Positions 42,868-52,357 of a stretch of DNA of 64,000 nt are shown here, piece after piece (within the stretch, counting starts at the first letter, position 1; each line of letters opens with the position of its first letter). Source of the stretch: Planctomycetes bacterium syqfu (GTDB lineage: Bacteria; Planctomycetota; Phycisphaerae; Phycisphaerales; Phycisphaeraceae); assembly GCA_020974905.1 (NCBI GenBank), contig CP087563.1:6448001-6512000 (forward strand), read 5' to 3'. A model generated the notes under the pieces. That model did no database searches. It was given only the letters and a program-made list of their open reading frames with translations, and was not told where the DNA came from. The position numbers and the translations under genes were made by a program.

Positions 42868-44267
42868 TGATTATCACGCATATTGCCATGCTCGGGTGGA
42901 TTCCCGTGGCCATGGGTTTGTTCCTGCTACTCAAACCGCGACGTGCGGTGATGGTGGGATACATCCTGGCCATGCTGTTTCTACCGAATTATCAGTACGA
43001 AATTCCCAAGCTCATGGACTACACCAAGTTCACCGCAGCTTCGATTGGTTTGCTCATGGCAGCCTTGATATTCGACTGGCGTACGATCACCAACTTCCGT
43101 CCGCATTGGGTGGATATTCCCATGGCCATCTGGTGTATCGTGCCGTTCATGTCATCCATGGCCAATGATACGGGCATTCACGATTACTACGGTTTCTATG
43201 ATGGCATGTCCAGTTCGTTGTATCAGACTTTTACATGGGGCATCCCGTATTTCTTCGGACGTGTTTACCTGACGGATCATCAGGCACTCAAGGAGATGGC
43301 CATTGCCATGGTTATCGCCGGATTGATCTACGCACCGCTTTGCTGGTTTGAAATTCGCATGAGTCCGCAGCTACATAACTGGACATACGGTTTTACGCAG
43401 CACAGGTTTGGCCAATCCCGACGTGGTGGCGGTTGGCGTCCAATGGTATACCAGCAACACGGTTTGGCGTTGGGGATGATCATGGCCATGGCAGCCATGT
43501 GTGCTGGTTGGCTTTGGCGTGCCAAGACGATCCGAAAAATCAGCTCGTTCCCAATGTCGCTTATTGCGATTTTCCTTTTGATTACTGTGGTTTTTGTTAA
43601 ATCATCATTTGCCTTGGTATTGCTGATGGTTGGGGTTTGTGCATACTATTCGATCAAGATCATGCGACATCCTTTACCGTTGCTGATCCTGATTTTCATG
43701 ATACCGACCTATCAGTTCGTACGAACCAATGGCAGCTTCACCGGTGAAACATTGGTGAATATTGCAGAAACCGTTTTCAGCTCTGATCGTGCGGGTTCAC
43801 TTCAGTTTCGTTTGGATAATGAAGATCGCATCATCGAACACGCGGTCACAGCCAAACCATGGCTAGGTTGGGGGACATGGGGTGAGTACATGGTTGATGA
43901 AGATACCGTTGCAGACGGTATGTGGGTGATTACGTTTGGTAAGTATGGTTTTATCGGGTTGGCGTCTCTGACATTGGCCTTACTTACACCACCGTTTTTG
44001 ATGGTGACGGGTTTGCCACGTAAGTATCTGAGAGTTCCCGACGCGGCGCCGGCATTGGTCCTCAGTACCTTGCTCGTGCTTTTTGCCTATGACTGTTTGA
44101 TGAACGCGTTCCCCAATACGATTTTCGGTCTGGCCAGTGGTGGTGTGGCTTGTGTTGCACGGCTGTACTGGATGCATCACGGCAAAGATCAACATTGGTT
44201 GCAGGTATTGCTCTGGCGTTTACTGCGTCGCAAACAGACGTCACAAGCAAGTCGTTCCTGGCAATAA
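42864..44267 (+). CDS. O-antigen polymerase/ligase-like membrane protein (Wzy/WaaL type)
   Basis: The 467-residue protein has about 11 membrane helices and a large outer loop. The family signature lies toward the C-terminus: RLDNEDRIIEHAVTAKPWLGWG resembles the R-x-x-x-W/G-x-G-x-G motif around the H-x-P-L/W-G block of the O-antigen ligase domain (PF04932). It polymerises repeat units or links them to an acceptor. In exosortase loci such proteins commonly occur next to the flippase. Polymerase and ligase cannot be separated by sequence. Confidence 0.82.
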   Translation: MMIITHIAMLGWIPVAMGLFLLLKPRRAVMVGYILAMLFLPNYQYEIPKLMDYTKFTAASIGLLMAALIFDWRTITNFRPHWVDIPMAIWCIVPFMSSMANDTGIHDYYGFYDGMSSSLYQTFTWGIPYFFGRVYLTDHQALKEMAIAMVIAGLIYAPLCWFEIRMSPQLHNWTYGFTQHRFGQSRRGGGWRPMVYQQHGLALGMIMAMAAMCAGWLWRAKTIRKISSFPMSLIAIFLLITVVFVKSSFALVLLMVGVCAYYSIKIMRHPLPLLILIFMIPTYQFVRTNGSFTGETLVNIAETVFSSDRAGSLQFRLDNEDRIIEHAVTAKPWLGWGTWGEYMVDEDTVADGMWVITFGKYGFIGLASLTLALLTPPFLMVTGLPRKYLRVPDAAPALVLSTLLVLFAYDCLMNAFPNTIFGLASGGVACVARLYWMHHGKDQHWLQVLLWRLLRRKQTSQASRSWQ

Positions 44268-44289
44268 CGTATTTTCTGTGAAAGCCAAT

Positions 44290-45264
44290 ATGCCTGATAA
44301 CACAGATATTCTGGTCGTCATTGTGAACTACCGAACCCCGGAGTTGACCGTTGACGCTTTGGCTTCATTGGAAGTCGAACGTAAGCATGTGCCTGATATG
44401 CATGTCATCGTTACCAATGCGCCTGCTGGTGATGATTCGGAACAACGTATTTCCGATGCCATTGTTGAGCATGACTGGTCGGCATGGGTGACGTTCAAAC
44501 CCTTGCCGAAAAATGGCGGTTTTGCCTATGGCAACAATGTCGGCATACAACCTGCCATTTGTTCGAGTAATCCACCTAAATACGTTCTGATGCTCAATCC
44601 CGATACGGTCGTACGAGAAGGTGCCGTTGCGTCTTTGCGGACATTCCTTGAAAAGCGACCCTATGCCGGCATGGTCGGTTCACGACTTGAGGATCCGGAT
44701 GGAACACCGCAAGCCTCAGCATTCCGATTCCCGGGCATCCTCAGCGAGTTGGTTGCAACCATGCGATTGGGCTTGTTCTCCAAGCTTTTAAACCGCTATG
44801 TGATGGCGCCACCTATTCAGAACCATGCTCATGAAACGGATTGGGTGGCAGGGGCCTCCATGCTGGTTCGTCGTGAAGTCTTTGAGCAGATCGGCTATCT
44901 GGATGAAGGCTATTTCCTTTACTACGAGGAAGTCGAATTCTGTCTCCGTGCCAAACGCGCAGGCTGGCAATGCTGGTATGAACCGGCAAGTCATGTCGTG
45001 CATCTGGTCGGTGCTGCAAGTGGGATTTCTGATACCCGGAAAAAAGCGCCACGTCGACCAGCATACTGGTTTGAATCGCGTCGTCGATATTACCTTGGAA
45101 GCTTTGGTAAAACTAAAACCTTGTTGGCAGATACCTGTTGGATGATTGGCTTTTCACTGTGGCGTGTTCGTCGTGCGATCCAACGTAAACCGGATAACGA
45201 TCCGCCCAAGTTTCTGTCAGACTTCTTTAAGCACAGTGTCTTTTGCAAAGGCTTTCACTTATGA
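44290..45264 (+). CDS. GT2-family glycosyltransferase (rhamnosyltransferase-like)
   Basis: The 324-residue GT-A enzyme has ILVVIVNYRTPELTVDAL at the N-terminus, the KNGGFAYGNNVGI loop, the metal-binding LMLNPDTVV, and WVAGASMLVRREVFEQIGYLDE followed by the FLYYEEVEFCLRAKRAGW acceptor-site block. This pattern is that of WbbL-type rhamnosyltransferases. The ATG at 44290 begins just before the conserved core. It overlaps the acyltransferase gene. Confidence 0.87.
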   Translation: MPDNTDILVVIVNYRTPELTVDALASLEVERKHVPDMHVIVTNAPAGDDSEQRISDAIVEHDWSAWVTFKPLPKNGGFAYGNNVGIQPAICSSNPPKYVLMLNPDTVVREGAVASLRTFLEKRPYAGMVGSRLEDPDGTPQASAFRFPGILSELVATMRLGLFSKLLNRYVMAPPIQNHAHETDWVAGASMLVRREVFEQIGYLDEGYFLYYEEVEFCLRAKRAGWQCWYEPASHVVHLVGAASGISDTRKKAPRRPAYWFESRRRYYLGSFGKTKTLLADTCWMIGFSLWRVRRAIQRKPDNDPPKFLSDFFKHSVFCKGFHL

Positions 45265-45803
45265 GTGACGGACTCTGGGCACAAATCAAGGAAGACTGGA
45301 TTGCCAATGGTCGCGATTGGACCAAGCCTGGTTTCCGTGCGGTCGCTGTCTATCGCTTTGGTGTCTGGCGGATGCGGATTAAATCAAAGTTGATCCGTGC
45401 GCCGTTTTCCATGCTTTATCGCATGATGTTTCGTCGTGTCAGAAATGGATATAGCATCGAACTGCCATATTCGGCAAGAGTCGGACGCCGTTTAATCATT
45501 GAACACCAGGGCGCGATCGTGGTCCATGGCAACGCAGAACTTGGTGATGACTGCATGATCCGCCAGGGCGTGACCATCGGTAACCGTTACATGGACCGTC
45601 CCAATGAAGCACCAACTTTAGGCGATCGTGTGAATGTCGGAGCAGGTGCAAAGCTGCTGGGAAAGATAACGGTTGGCGATGATGCTGCCATCGGTGCCAA
45701 TGCGGTGGTGTTGCATGATGTAGATAGTAATACCGCCGTTGCGGGTGTTCCTGCCAAACCCATTGGAACCAACAAACCACAACCTCAGGTGGTTTACACA
45801 TGA
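45261..45803 (+). CDS. serine acetyltransferase-like hexapeptide acyltransferase
   Basis: The 180-residue protein has a helical N-terminus and a left-handed beta-helix with hexapeptides (GRRLIIEHQGAIVVHGNAEL, GDDCMIRQGVTIGNRY, GDRVNVGAGAKLLGKITVGD) and the capping AVAGVPAKPIG motif. The relation to CysE is domain-level. In this cluster it most likely acetylates a sugar of the polymer. The start ATG overlaps the preceding stop, and its end overlaps the next glycosyltransferase. Confidence 0.85.
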   Translation: MSDGLWAQIKEDWIANGRDWTKPGFRAVAVYRFGVWRMRIKSKLIRAPFSMLYRMMFRRVRNGYSIELPYSARVGRRLIIEHQGAIVVHGNAELGDDCMIRQGVTIGNRYMDRPNEAPTLGDRVNVGAGAKLLGKITVGDDAAIGANAVVLHDVDSNTAVAGVPAKPIGTNKPQPQVVYT

Positions 45804-46849
45804 ATGAAATAACATCACAAAACACATCACACGCGACAACCGTCGGCGTGGTGGTGATCGGTCGCAATGAAGGTGAACGATTAAAACGCTGTCTTCGCTC
45901 GCTGATTAACTCCGTTGATTTAATGGTGTACGTGGACTCCGGATCGACTGACGGATCCGTGGCGTTTGCTCGCTCGTTGAGTGTGGATGTTGTGGATTTG
46001 GATTTAAGCAGACCCTTCACCATGCCCCGCGGTCGCAACGAAGGTTTTGATCGACTCATTGAATTAAAACCCGACGTTGATTACGTACAGTTTGTCGATG
46101 GTGATTGTGAAGTCGAATCCGGCTGGATTCAAACAGCAAGGCAGACCTTGGATGAGAATCAAAACCTTGTTGCCGTCTCCGGTCGGCGTCGCGAACGCTT
46201 TCCGGATGCTTCGTTGTACAACCATCTCTGCGACATTGAATGGAACGGCCCGACGGGGATCACGAACAACTGTGGCGGTGATGTGCTGATGCGAGCACAA
46301 GCTTTCAAGGAAGCTGGTGGGTTTAACCCTGCGATGATTGCTGGCGAAGAGGGGGAACTGACATTTCGCTTACGTGCCAAAGGGTGGCAGGTTTGTCGCC
46401 TGGATGTCCCGATGACATTGCATGATGCTGCGATGACGCGCTTTGGACAATGGTGGAAGCGTACGCTCCGTGCCGGTCACGCCTATGCCGAGGGCATGTC
46501 ACTACACGGTAAAAGTCCTGAACGATACAACGTTCGCCCAGTGATCAGTTGCCTGGTATGGGGCATATGCCTGCCGGTGTTCGCACTGGTGTGTTTGATT
46601 GCTTCTTTGTTCTGGCTGCCTGCGATTTATGGAATGATCGCGGTGTTGGGGCTAACGGTTATGACATGGCTGCGGATTGTGCGGCGTCGATGGATTAAAA
46701 CGCGAAACATGCGTGAATCGGTGCTCTTTTCGACATTTTGCATGCTCGCCAAGTTGCCTCAAGCCATGGGTGTGGCATGGTTCTACCGCAATCACCTTCG
46801 GGGAACCCGATCTGGATTGATTGAATACAAGACAGCCACCACCTCTTGA
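45800..46849 (+). CDS. GT2-family glycosyltransferase with C-terminal membrane segments
   Basis: The 349-residue protein has GVVVIGRNEGERLKRCLRSL, then YVDSGSTDGS, then the DxD-like QFVDGDCEVESGW. The GGDVLMRAQAFKEAGGFNPA block and EEGELTFRLRAKGW follow, which is a full GT-A core. Two or three hydrophobic helices follow residue 245, tethering it to the membrane. The sugar is unknown. It is coupled by ATGA to the acyltransferase gene. Confidence 0.87.
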   Translation: MNEITSQNTSHATTVGVVVIGRNEGERLKRCLRSLINSVDLMVYVDSGSTDGSVAFARSLSVDVVDLDLSRPFTMPRGRNEGFDRLIELKPDVDYVQFVDGDCEVESGWIQTARQTLDENQNLVAVSGRRRERFPDASLYNHLCDIEWNGPTGITNNCGGDVLMRAQAFKEAGGFNPAMIAGEEGELTFRLRAKGWQVCRLDVPMTLHDAAMTRFGQWWKRTLRAGHAYAEGMSLHGKSPERYNVRPVISCLVWGICLPVFALVCLIASLFWLPAIYGMIAVLGLTVMTWLRIVRRRWIKTRNMRESVLFSTFCMLAKLPQAMGVAWFYRNHLRGTRSGLIEYKTATTS

Positions 46850-46905
46850 CGCTCGGGGTTGTCTTGATGTGAGAGATAGAGAAAAGAGACAGGAGAGACG
46901 CACCT

Positions 46906-48174
46906 GTGATTCATTACATGACCACCAACGGCATTGGCAATGCTTGGGTTGCCAATGAGCTTCATCAGCTCGATCGCCATAAAATCCCTTTCAAACTCCA
47001 TGCCATGCGCAAGCCGAAGGAGCATTTCCACGCTTCGCAATGGGCCAAGGATATGGATGGCGCGACCAATGAACTGTATCCGGTGAGTCTGTTGACGTTA
47101 CTCATGGCGACACTCTCCGCTCCCTTTTTTTTTGGCCTGCGATTCTTTGGTGCAATGTTTAACGCCTTGTTTGCCAAACGTGAATCGCTTCGTGTTCGCA
47201 TTGCAGGCTTGTATCACTTTGCTGTCGCCTGCTATTGGGCACGCCAACTCCGTCATCAGAATGTCAGTCTGATTCATAGTCAGTGGATTCACTCAGGTGG
47301 AACCATCACCATGTATGCCGCGTGGCTTTTGGGTAAACCTTTCAGCTTCACGGGACATGCTGCCGATCTCTTCCGCGAGCGATGTGCTCTACAGGATAAA
47401 GTCGATCGTGCTGCGTTTATCGTGTGCATTTCTGAGTTTCATAAAGATCTGTTCATGAAGATGGGAGCACCTGCAGACAAGCTTCACATTGTCTATTGCG
47501 GTATTGATGTGTCCTTGTTTTCGCCCAAACAAAATAAGGATACCGGTAATCTGCCGCACATTGTTTCAGCAGGTCGGTTGGTCGACAAGAAGGGTTTTGA
47601 ATATCTGATTGATGCCTGTGCTTTGCTGCGGGATCAGAACATCGCATTCCAATGCACCATTGCGGGGAGTGGTCCCCTTGAAGATGCACTGAAGCAGCGC
47701 GTCAAAGATCAGAAACTTGAAAAAATCGTCACCGTCACCGGCAAAGCGCTCAAGCAGGAAAACATCCCCGAATTCATGAACATGGGTGATGTGTATTGTC
47801 TGCCTTGTGTGTGGGCTGCGGATAACGATGTCGATGGCCTGCCTCAGATGCTCATGGAAGCGATGGCATGTGGTGTGCCATGTATCTCCACCAAACTGGT
47901 GGGGATTCCCGATCTATTGATCCAAGGCGAAACAGGTTTACTTGTTGAACCCAATGATGCCAAGCAACTCGCCGAAGCAATGAATGTTCTGATGCATGAC
48001 AGAAAGTTGCAACAGACATTGGTTGCCAACGGTTTGGTGCATGTGAAAAAACAGTTTGACCTGGATACCTGCCTGGAACCATTGGTCGAACAGTATCGCA
48101 CTTTTCTGGGCAATGACCCCAAACATTCAAACAAGCAACAACCTCAGAGCACGGAAGCAAAGGTTCAGTCATGA
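46906..48174 (+). CDS. GT4-family glycosyltransferase
   Basis: The 422-residue GT-B enzyme starts at GTG with AGGAG ten bases upstream. N-domain features are HSQWIHSGGTITMYAAWLLG and FTGHAADLFRER. The donor domain carries IVSAGRLVDKKGFEYLIDA, IAGSGPLED and the GLPQMLMEAMACGVPCISTK block with the E-x7-E type contact. The product is unassigned. A 56-base gap with AG-rich sequence separates it from the preceding gene, and it overlaps the kinase gene. Confidence 0.87.
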   Translation: MIHYMTTNGIGNAWVANELHQLDRHKIPFKLHAMRKPKEHFHASQWAKDMDGATNELYPVSLLTLLMATLSAPFFFGLRFFGAMFNALFAKRESLRVRIAGLYHFAVACYWARQLRHQNVSLIHSQWIHSGGTITMYAAWLLGKPFSFTGHAADLFRERCALQDKVDRAAFIVCISEFHKDLFMKMGAPADKLHIVYCGIDVSLFSPKQNKDTGNLPHIVSAGRLVDKKGFEYLIDACALLRDQNIAFQCTIAGSGPLEDALKQRVKDQKLEKIVTVTGKALKQENIPEFMNMGDVYCLPCVWAADNDVDGLPQMLMEAMACGVPCISTKLVGIPDLLIQGETGLLVEPNDAKQLAEAMNVLMHDRKLQQTLVANGLVHVKKQFDLDTCLEPLVEQYRTFLGNDPKHSNKQQPQSTEAKVQS

Positions 48175-49154
48175 TTATCACTCAAAGCCCATATCGCGTG
48201 AGTTTTGCAGGCGGTGGCACGGATTTGCCAGCGTTTTACCGACAGGAATTTGGCGCGGTGCTCAGTGTGACCATCAACAAGCACATGTACTGCACTGTCA
48301 GTCCACGCTTTGATAAGACCATACGTCTTGCTTACTCCAAGACGGAAATTGTCGACACGCCGGATCAACTTGAACACGGCATTGTCCGTAAAGCCATGGA
48401 ACTTGCAGGGCTCAAAAGCCACCTTGAAATCACCACCATTGGTGATGTCCCCGCGGGTACCGGTATGGGGTCATCCAGCACGTTGACGGTCGGTATGCTC
48501 CAGGCTCTCTATGCCTACGCAGGTAAAATTGTCAGCCGCGAAACACTGGGCGCCCAGGCGTCGGAGATCGAAATCGACATGCTTGGTAAACCCATCGGAA
48601 AGCAGGATCAGTATGCTGCAGCCTTTGGTGGTCTGAACTACATCCGGTTCAATCCTGATGACACGGTTGATGTTGAACCGGTTCCCTGCAAGAAGCAGAC
48701 TCTTGAAGACCTTGAGAGTCGCACATTGCTGTTTTACACCGCACAACGTCGTGATGCTGACACTATTCTCAAAAAACAATCCGAAGGCACCGCAGACCGT
48801 ATGACCGTATTGCGCAAAATGCGTGATCTGGCAGATGACATGCGACATGCCATTGCCGGTGAAGGTGATATTGACGGCTTTGCTTCGTTGCTTCACGAAG
48901 GCTGGGAACTCAAACGATCCCTGGGTTTTGGCATCACCAACCCGATGGTGGATGAGTGGTACAACGCTGCACGCAAGTGTGGCGCGCAGGGGGGCAAACT
49001 CCTGGGAGCGGGTGGTGGGGGATTTGTCCTGCTGGTTGCACCACCTGAAAAACATGAAGCCATCCGAGAAGCCTTGGGACGACCAAAAGAACTCGAATTT
49101 TCCATCGACCAACGTGGAAGTCGCGTGATCTTCTTCTCGGAACGACATGGATGA
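48171..49154 (+). CDS. hddA: GHMP kinase, D-glycero-D-manno-heptose 7-phosphate kinase-like
   Basis: The 327-residue GHMP kinase has SPYRVSFAGGGTDLPAF at the N-terminus, the phosphate-binding loop PAGTGMGSSSTLTVGML and the C-terminal GAQGGKLLGAGGGGFVLL motif. HddA phosphorylates D-glycero-alpha-D-manno-heptose 7-phosphate at C1. The assignment is strengthened by the GmhA-, GmhB- and HddC-like genes within the next 4 kb, which complete the route to GDP-heptose. Confidence 0.88.
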   Translation: MIITQSPYRVSFAGGGTDLPAFYRQEFGAVLSVTINKHMYCTVSPRFDKTIRLAYSKTEIVDTPDQLEHGIVRKAMELAGLKSHLEITTIGDVPAGTGMGSSSTLTVGMLQALYAYAGKIVSRETLGAQASEIEIDMLGKPIGKQDQYAAAFGGLNYIRFNPDDTVDVEPVPCKKQTLEDLESRTLLFYTAQRRDADTILKKQSEGTADRMTVLRKMRDLADDMRHAIAGEGDIDGFASLLHEGWELKRSLGFGITNPMVDEWYNAARKCGAQGGKLLGAGGGGFVLLVAPPEKHEAIREALGRPKELEFSIDQRGSRVIFFSERHG

Positions 49155-49265
49155 ATCGAACAACAATCAACAAACAGGCCTTGAATAGAGACGCAAAAAT
49201 AGAAGAGACGACAGAGAGACGCACTGATAAACCCGCCGACTCCTCGGCAAATGGAGGGAATGACT

Positions 49266-49868
49266 ATGGCAGGAAACACCTGTTCCAATGCACGTACTTA
49301 CATGGACAGTATCGCCCAGCAGTTACAACTGGTTAACGATCTGGCCATTGACAAAGCCACCCGTGCGATTTTCGACGCTTGGCGTGGTGATCGTCGCGTG
49401 TTCATTTATGGCAATGGTGGTTCGGCGCACAGTGCCAGTCATTGGGCTTTGGATCTCATGAAAACCGCTGCCATTGACGGCCAACCCCGTCTGAAAGCCG
49501 TGAGTCTTGCTGATAACATCGGGACGCTGACAGCTGTCGGCAACGATATCAGCTTTGACGAAATTTTCCGGTATCCCCTTCATGCCTACGCTGAGGAAGG
49601 TGATGTTGCCATCGCCATCAGTTGTTCAGGCAATTCCGCCAACGTGGTTAATGCCAGTGAATGGGCACATACGCATGGCATGACCTCCATCACCTTGACT
49701 GGATTTAACGGAGGTAAACTCCGTGAATGCGGGGATATCAACATCCACGTTCCCAGTGACAACTATGGTGTGATTGAAGACATTCACATGGCCTGTGGTC
49801 ACATGGTTGCCCAGGGACTCCGACACATGATTCTCGCTGCTCAGGAAGCAAAGGTGACGACATGGTAA
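49266..49868 (+). CDS. gmhA: sedoheptulose-7-phosphate (phosphoheptose) isomerase, SIS domain
   Basis: The 200-residue SIS-domain protein resembles GmhA, which converts sedoheptulose 7-phosphate to D-glycero-D-manno-heptose 7-phosphate. Motifs: VFIYGNGGSAHSASHWALDL, DNIGTLTAVGNDISFDEIF, AISCSGNSANVVNASEWA and the His of IEDIHMACGHMVAQ. GGAGGG at 49253-49258 is best spaced for the ATG at 49266 among three in-frame ATGs. It overlaps the epimerase gene by 7 bases. Confidence 0.9.
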   Translation: MAGNTCSNARTYMDSIAQQLQLVNDLAIDKATRAIFDAWRGDRRVFIYGNGGSAHSASHWALDLMKTAAIDGQPRLKAVSLADNIGTLTAVGNDISFDEIFRYPLHAYAEEGDVAIAISCSGNSANVVNASEWAHTHGMTSITLTGFNGGKLRECGDINIHVPSDNYGVIEDIHMACGHMVAQGLRHMILAAQEAKVTTW

Positions 49869-50986
49869 TTCTCATCACCGGTGGTGCCGGTTTTATTGGT
49901 TCACATACAGCAGACGCACTGTTGGCAGAAGGCCACAGCGTTCGCGTACTTGATTCGCTTCAGGCACCGGTGCATCCCAAGCCCATCAAGCCTACCTATC
50001 TCGACCCGCGCATTGAATTCATCTATGGCGATGCCCGTGATGAACACGTGATGCTTCATGCGATGCAAGGTGTTGATGTTGTTTATCACTTTGCAGCGTT
50101 TCAGGATTATTTGCCTGTTTTTACGCGGTATTTTGATGTCAACGTCACTTCGACAGCTTTGATTTACGAATTAATCGTTCGAGAAAACCTGCCGATCAAA
50201 AAGGTGATTGTTGCGTCCAGTCAGGCGACCTTGGGTGAAGGCATGTATGTCGATGCTGTCGGCAAAGAATGTCTGCCCGACATCCGTACCAATGATCAAT
50301 TAATCAAGGGGGATTGGGAATGTAAGGCTCCGGCTGGCTTCACCGGCCCGATCAAGTGGGTTCCCACCAGGGAAACCGTTGCCAACCCGCAGAATCAATA
50401 TGGCATCTCCAAAATTGCTGAGGAAAAAGTCGCACTGCATCTAGGTAAGCGTTACGACATTCCTTCGGTGGCCATGCGTTATTCGATCGTTCAGGGTCCG
50501 CGTCAGAGTTTTTACAACGCGTACTCCGGCGCTTGTCGCGTGTTTTGCCTTGCTTTCCACCAGGGCAACAATCCGAGTATTTATGAAGACGGCAAACAGG
50601 TTCGTGATTTCGTCAATATCTTTGACGTCGTCGATGCCAATCTTACGGTGCTTCATGATGATCGTGCCAACTATGAGATGTTCCATGTCGGTGGTGACAA
50701 GCCAATGACAGTGATGGATTTTGCAGCTGTCGTCGCGGAAGTCTTCGGCATCAAGGACTATCAACCCCAGCCGTGTGGTCGTTATCGCTTCGGTGATACG
50801 CGTCACATCTGTTCGGATGTTTCCAAGCTCAAGGCATTGGGTTGGAAACCGCAGCGTGATGTTTACCGTAGTGTCGAAGACTACAAAGCATGGTTGGATC
50901 AAGCGGACAATATCGGTGACATCCTGGCTTACTGCAACAAGCAGATGGCCAAGATGAATGTTGTCCGTGATGTCGTTGCCAAGTAA
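49862..50986 (+). CDS. NAD-dependent sugar epimerase/dehydratase (extended SDR)
   Basis: The 374-residue enzyme has the NAD motif ITGGAGFIGSHTADALL, Ser/Tyr/Lys active-site elements VIVASSQATLGEG and NQYGISKIAEE (Y-x3-K), and the extended-SDR blocks RYSIVQGPRQ and RDFVNIFDVVDA. It most resembles dTDP-L-rhamnose or GDP/UDP-sugar 4-epimerases. In this context the substrate may be GDP-heptose or another activated sugar, but that is not shown by the sequence. Confidence 0.82.
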   Translation: MVILITGGAGFIGSHTADALLAEGHSVRVLDSLQAPVHPKPIKPTYLDPRIEFIYGDARDEHVMLHAMQGVDVVYHFAAFQDYLPVFTRYFDVNVTSTALIYELIVRENLPIKKVIVASSQATLGEGMYVDAVGKECLPDIRTNDQLIKGDWECKAPAGFTGPIKWVPTRETVANPQNQYGISKIAEEKVALHLGKRYDIPSVAMRYSIVQGPRQSFYNAYSGACRVFCLAFHQGNNPSIYEDGKQVRDFVNIFDVVDANLTVLHDDRANYEMFHVGGDKPMTVMDFAAVVAEVFGIKDYQPQPCGRYRFGDTRHICSDVSKLKALGWKPQRDVYRSVEDYKAWLDQADNIGDILAYCNKQMAKMNVVRDVVAK

Positions 50987-51041
50987 CACAGCTTGATTCG
51001 TAAGAGTGAAACGTCAGTGAAGAGGGGAGCATCAACGTCAA

Positions 51042-51767
51042 ATGAACACCGCCAAGAACAACAAGAAAGTCCTGCTATTGGCAGGGGGATTGGGATCTCG
51101 TCTCAAGCCGTTGACAGATGCGACCCCCAAGTGTCTGATTGAGATTGCTGGCAAACCGCTGCTGGACTATTGGTTTGACCGTTTTGCAACTGCAGAATTG
51201 TTTGATGTTCGTATCAATAACCACCATCTTCCCTTGCAGGTTCGGGACTATATCCAATCACGTAATGAACAAGGCACGTTCCATGTCTCCGAAGCTTACG
51301 AGCCTCAGTTACTAGGTTCGGCAGGTACGGTGCATGCCAACAAGGACTTTATCGCACAAGACGATCTGTGTGTGATTGTCTATGCAGATAATCTCAGCGA
51401 TGTTGATCTTGGCGCGATGGTCGCATTTCATCAGTCACATGATGATCCATTTACGATGCTGCTTTTCCGTGCTGAAAACCCCCGGAAGTCAGGGATTGCA
51501 ACATTAGACGATCATGATCGCATTATTGACTTCGTAGAAAAACCAGAGAATCCGACCAGTGATCTGGCCAACGCTGGCATCTACGTGCTTGATGGTAAAG
51601 CGTATCACGAGATTGCGGATATGAACGCGTTTGATCTTGGCTTTGACGTTCTTCCCAAGTTCATCGGTCGGATGCGCGGCTGGGAATGGCAGGGATATCA
51701 CCGAGATATCGGCACACATGCTTCACTCGAACAAGCTCAGAAAGATGTGTCGGGGGTATTGGCATGA
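51042..51767 (+). CDS. hddC: sugar-phosphate nucleotidyltransferase, HddC-like
   Basis: The 241-residue nucleotidyltransferase has LLLAGGLGSRLKPLTDATPK with the catalytic G-x-G-x-R and Pro-Lys, then GKPLLDYWFDRF, LGSAGTVHANKDF and VIVYADNLSDVDLG. Residues FVEKPENP and DIGTHASLEQAQ complete the family pattern. In this set it probably attaches GMP to D-glycero-alpha-D-manno-heptose 1-phosphate. A close alternative is a mannose-1-phosphate or glucose-1-phosphate transferase. It overlaps the phosphatase gene (ATGA). Confidence 0.8.
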   Translation: MNTAKNNKKVLLLAGGLGSRLKPLTDATPKCLIEIAGKPLLDYWFDRFATAELFDVRINNHHLPLQVRDYIQSRNEQGTFHVSEAYEPQLLGSAGTVHANKDFIAQDDLCVIVYADNLSDVDLGAMVAFHQSHDDPFTMLLFRAENPRKSGIATLDDHDRIIDFVEKPENPTSDLANAGIYVLDGKAYHEIADMNAFDLGFDVLPKFIGRMRGWEWQGYHRDIGTHASLEQAQKDVSGVLA

Positions 51768-52357
51768 GTCCCAAACGTCCTGCAATCTTTCTGGATCGCG
51801 ATGGCACGATTATCCGACAGGTCCATCATCTCTGTGACCCGGAATTGGTCGAACTGATCCCTGGCACGGCACAAGCTATCAAGGCATTTTCCGAAGCCGG
51901 TTATGTCTGTGTAGTTATCACCAATCAATCCGTCATCGGTCGTGGCAAACTAACCGACGAAGGTTTGGTGGAGATTAACCAACGGATGCATGAGCAGCTT
52001 GCAGCCGACGGTGCAAAGCTTGATGGTTTGTACTATTGCCCGTTTGCCCCAGCAAAGAATGGCGACCGCACGGCAGTGGAACATCCGGATCGCAAACCCG
52101 GGCCGGGCATGCTGCTTCGCGCAGCCGAGGAAATGAATTTGGATTTGTCCCGTTCGTGGATGATCGGTGATATGACCAGCGACATGCTTGCAGGGCGCAA
52201 TGCCAAATGCAAAGGATCGGTCATGGTTCTCACCGGTAACGCGACGGAGAAAGACTTTGTACACGCTGACCACATCGAGCCTACGCTTGGCGCGGCAGCA
52301 CAATGGATTATGCAACAAGATGGCTGTCTCACAGCCTTGGAGGGAATGAAACGATGA
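51764..52357 (+). CDS. gmhB: D-glycero-D-manno-heptose 1,7-bisphosphate 7-phosphatase-like HAD protein
   Basis: The 197-residue HAD phosphatase has IFLDRDGTIIRQVHHL (catalytic Asp pair), VVITNQSVIGRGKLTDE (motif II) and SWMIGDMTSDMLAGRNA (motif IV), with the Lys of HPDRKPGPGML. GmhB enzymes usually bind zinc with a C-x-H...C-x-C loop. Here that loop (YYCPFAPAKNGDRTAVEHP) has only one Cys, so it is a zinc-less variant. It would dephosphorylate the HddA product before nucleotidyl transfer. It is coupled to genes on both sides by ATGA overlaps. Confidence 0.83.
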   Translation: MSPKRPAIFLDRDGTIIRQVHHLCDPELVELIPGTAQAIKAFSEAGYVCVVITNQSVIGRGKLTDEGLVEINQRMHEQLAADGAKLDGLYYCPFAPAKNGDRTAVEHPDRKPGPGMLLRAAEEMNLDLSRSWMIGDMTSDMLAGRNAKCKGSVMVLTGNATEKDFVHADHIEPTLGAAAQWIMQQDGCLTALEGMKR

